This document shows positions 4,120 to 5,714 of a stretch of DNA of 5,714 nucleotides, in pieces. Position 1 is the first letter of the stretch. Each line of letters begins with the position of its first letter. Position numbers and translations under genes: made by a program. Where the stretch lies: NCBI GenBank assembly GCA_022705465.1, contig JAKJEK010000059.1, positions 1-5,714 of the forward strand. Direction: 5' to 3'. The notes under the pieces are model-generated. The model searched no databases and had not been told where the DNA came from. It saw nothing but the letters and a program-made list of their open reading frames with translations. The stretch is from Patescibacteria group bacterium (GTDB taxonomy: Bacteria; Patescibacteriota; UBA1384; XYA2-FULL-43-10; 1-14-0-10-43-13).

Positions 4120-5643
4120 CTATATAGATTTACGTTTAATTATGGCAAACGTAGTGGTGTTGAAGGGGTCGTGGTGCATACCGTATTCAAGAATCTTGAG
4201 TTTATAGATGGCAGCAGCAGTCTGGGAACCGAGAGTAGCGGTGGTTTTGGGAAGTTCTCCATCAGCTATTCGTTTTACGCAAAGGGCAGTGTCATCGCTA
4301 TCCTGACCGTAGGTAAGCACAATATCCGGATATTTTTCGGCAAAGGTTCGCTTGCACTGACTAACTGCCTGAGGATGGCCAAACACTTCAGTAATTTCGT
4401 CCGCACTATTAACGGATGGATCGGCAATCAAGCACTGCAGGATCTCCATACCATAAATAGCTTCAACATCAAAGGTATATTTACTCATGGCGTAGGTGCT
4501 GGAGACATAAGCGCCAGATCCAGAATTGGCGAAAGCGAAAATGCCCCGATCGATCTCGCCGTCGACAACAGCTTTAATCACACGTTCGGCCTCTACTAGG
4601 TATTTAAAGTCGAGATGGCTGCTATCAATCCCCAGCTCTTCACAGAACCGCAAGGCTGATTCATGAGTGAAACAACCCTCAATACCATGAATTCCAACGG
4701 TGATCTTGTCCTGATGAACCGGGAAGATATCGCTTTTCTTCTCCAAGTGCTGGATATTAAGCTTTGGCTTCATCTGCTTTTTGCGATGGAAGGAGAACAT
4801 TTTCTGATTAGCATCAACAAACCAGCGTTCAATCCACTGACGAATACGCTTACGCTCTTCAAGCGGTAATGCATCGACAAATAAACGCTGACAGGAAAGC
4901 TGCTGGTTAATCTCTTCCAAAGAAGACTGGCTGAGTTCGCCAAAAGCCTCCTTGGCGCTTTCGATGAGATTTCCATGCGCACCAATTATTAGATCCTTAC
5001 GTAGCCAATCGGCCGAACTGTTAATTGAGTGAATGTAGGCGCTAAAGAGGGCGTTGGAGGCGGGTACTGCCCACTCCATGATCTGTTCCATGCTGGGTTT
5101 ATCTTGTCCTGCAGCGCGCGAATAGGTGTCCACAAGCTTATCAACAACAATTGTGAATAACTCGGGCATGCTCAATGTCACACCCATCATAAAATCATGG
5201 TGATCCTCCGAAACGGTGTCGAGAAAATTGATTCCCTGGTCGGTGAGATAAGCCATAATTTTTTTAGCGTGCGGATTCTGACTGGCATCTTTATGCGTAG
5301 AGATTTTTGCCCACTTCTGACCCTGAACCGGCACGAACGGTCCATGCAACGGATGCAGGGAAAGATGTGCGGCGCCCGTCTGCTTGACGGTTTTTGACAG
5401 GCGCCGCTTGATGCTACAGATATCGATGACCAATTGGTCGGGTCGGAGTACAATACCCCGGAGAATTGTGGGCACCGCATCGCGCGGGACGGCAAGCCAA
5501 ATCACGTCTGCCTTCCAGACCGCTTGCCATTTCTCCACACTGGAGTGTTCATCCGCTCCAATGACGGTTCCCAACTGTCCCATCAACGGGATAAGAAGGT
5601 TTTTGCCCATCTCACCCGTGGCTCCGACAACCGCATTGATCAT
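4120..5643 (-). CDS. tyrA: Prephenate dehydrogenase-prephenate dehydratase fusion (TyrA-PheA)
   Basis: A 507-residue, two-domain cytoplasmic enzyme for the last committed steps to tyrosine and phenylalanine. Residues 1-280 are TyrA-like: VVGATGEMG gives the GxxGxxG NAD(P) loop (7-13), DVIWLAVP (46-53) is the second strand region, SLHPLHGP (95-102) carries the expected catalytic His of the HPMxG motif, and EDHHDFMMG (147-155) opens the helical dimer region. After a basic linker, residues 314-505 are dehydratase-like: GIEGCFTHESA, FAFANSGSGA (canonical PIENSxxG), GHPQAVSQCK and ATLGSQTAAAIYKL. The final motif reads NTTTF rather than NTTRF, so the Arg of the TRF triad is absent. The protein ends about eight residues later, so there is no C-terminal ACT regulatory domain and no chorismate mutase segment. 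ATG 5643 is preferred to ATG 5649 because AAAGGA ends five bases before it. Domain identity is firm; dehydratase activity is uncertain. Confidence 0.88.
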   Translation of the reverse strand: MINAVVGATGEMGKNLLIPLMGQLGTVIGADEHSSVEKWQAVWKADVIWLAVPRDAVPTILRGIVLRPDQLVIDICSIKRRLSKTVKQTGAAHLSLHPLHGPFVPVQGQKWAKISTHKDASQNPHAKKIMAYLTDQGINFLDTVSEDHHDFMMGVTLSMPELFTIVVDKLVDTYSRAAGQDKPSMEQIMEWAVPASNALFSAYIHSINSSADWLRKDLIIGAHGNLIESAKEAFGELSQSSLEEINQQLSCQRLFVDALPLEERKRIRQWIERWFVDANQKMFSFHRKKQMKPKLNIQHLEKKSDIFPVHQDKITVGIHGIEGCFTHESALRFCEELGIDSSHLDFKYLVEAERVIKAVVDGEIDRGIFAFANSGSGAYVSSTYAMSKYTFDVEAIYGMEILQCLIADPSVNSADEITEVFGHPQAVSQCKRTFAEKYPDIVLTYGQDSDDTALCVKRIADGELPKTTATLGSQTAAAIYKLKILEYGMHHDPFNTTTFAIIKRKSI

Positions 5644-5648
5644 AGACA

Positions 5649-5655
5649 TCCTTTC
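5649..5655 (-). promoter_or_regulatory. Ribosome binding site deciding the tyrA start
   Basis: On the minus strand GAAAGGA runs directly into the ATG at 5649, leaving no spacer for that codon but an ideal five bases before the second ATG at 5643. The alternative start adds only Met-Ser. Confidence 0.55.
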
Positions 5656-5664
5656 TTGCTCGCC

Positions 5665-5714
5665 TCACTTGTCGAGAGCATAGGCCTGGCGAACGACCTC
5701 TGCTCCGTGGCGGG
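5665..5714 (-). CDS. 3' end of an upstream minus-strand gene (partial)
   Basis: A frame open from the window edge encodes RHGAEVVRQAYALDK and stops at TGA (5665-5667), 21 bases before the tyrA start. The residues are plausible as a helical protein C terminus and the short gap implies an operon. Too little is visible to name the product; another aromatic-pathway gene is an inference from position only. Confidence 0.5.
   Translation of the reverse strand, partial: RHGAEVVRQAYALDK

Noticed and set aside
4171..4599. 142-residue + strand open frame opposite the dehydratase domain
   Set aside because: It is antisense to well-conserved prephenate dehydratase motifs and has no SD or promoter of its own.
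5187..5495. 102-residue minus-strand frame within the dehydrogenase domain
   Set aside because: It is an out-of-frame shadow of the TyrA coding sequence, which carries the recognisable motifs.

Overview
The window reads as bacterial chromosome: it has a PlsY-type lipid enzyme, sigma-70-like promoters, strong Shine-Dalgarno (SD) sites, rho-independent hairpin terminators and the standard genetic code (TGA is used as stop). Overall base composition is moderate. The taxon cannot be fixed from this sequence. Short single-gene units and a membrane-anchored PsbP-like protein would suit a Patescibacteria/CPR-type genome, but that is a guess.

Layout. Positions 2-556 (+) hold the 3' part of plsY, closed by a clean terminator. 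Three + strand genes follow, each with its own promoter: a four-helix membrane protein (707-1177), a 91-residue Arg/aromatic-rich protein (1291-1566) and a class I methyltransferase (1705-2415). The first two end in hairpin terminators. A second four-helix membrane protein (2377-2826, -) converges on the methyltransferase and overlaps its last 39 bases. From a divergent intergenic region, a TPR-like helical protein (3016-3417, +) is transcribed away and ends at a terminator two bases short of the convergent stop of a membrane-anchored PsbP-like protein (3449-4036, -). Upstream of that, on the same strand, lies a large gene (4120-5643, -) joining a prephenate dehydrogenase domain to a prephenate dehydratase domain. 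The 3' end of another minus-strand gene lies 21 bases before it (5665-5714).

Function. Two ends of the window are recognisable housekeeping metabolism: phospholipid synthesis (PlsY), and the last steps toward tyrosine and phenylalanine (TyrA-PheA fusion). The 3 kb between them holds small, mostly unrecognised genes in both orientations. The stretch from about 1640 to 2990 is much AT-richer than its flanks, which suggests a separate origin. I see no sequence link making these small genes one pathway, no mobile element, no CRISPR array and no RNA gene. The best leads are the fusion enzyme with an altered dehydratase motif and no ACT domain, and a perfect palindrome placed over the promoter of the TPR-like gene. 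I do not see convincing evidence of a complete undescribed system.
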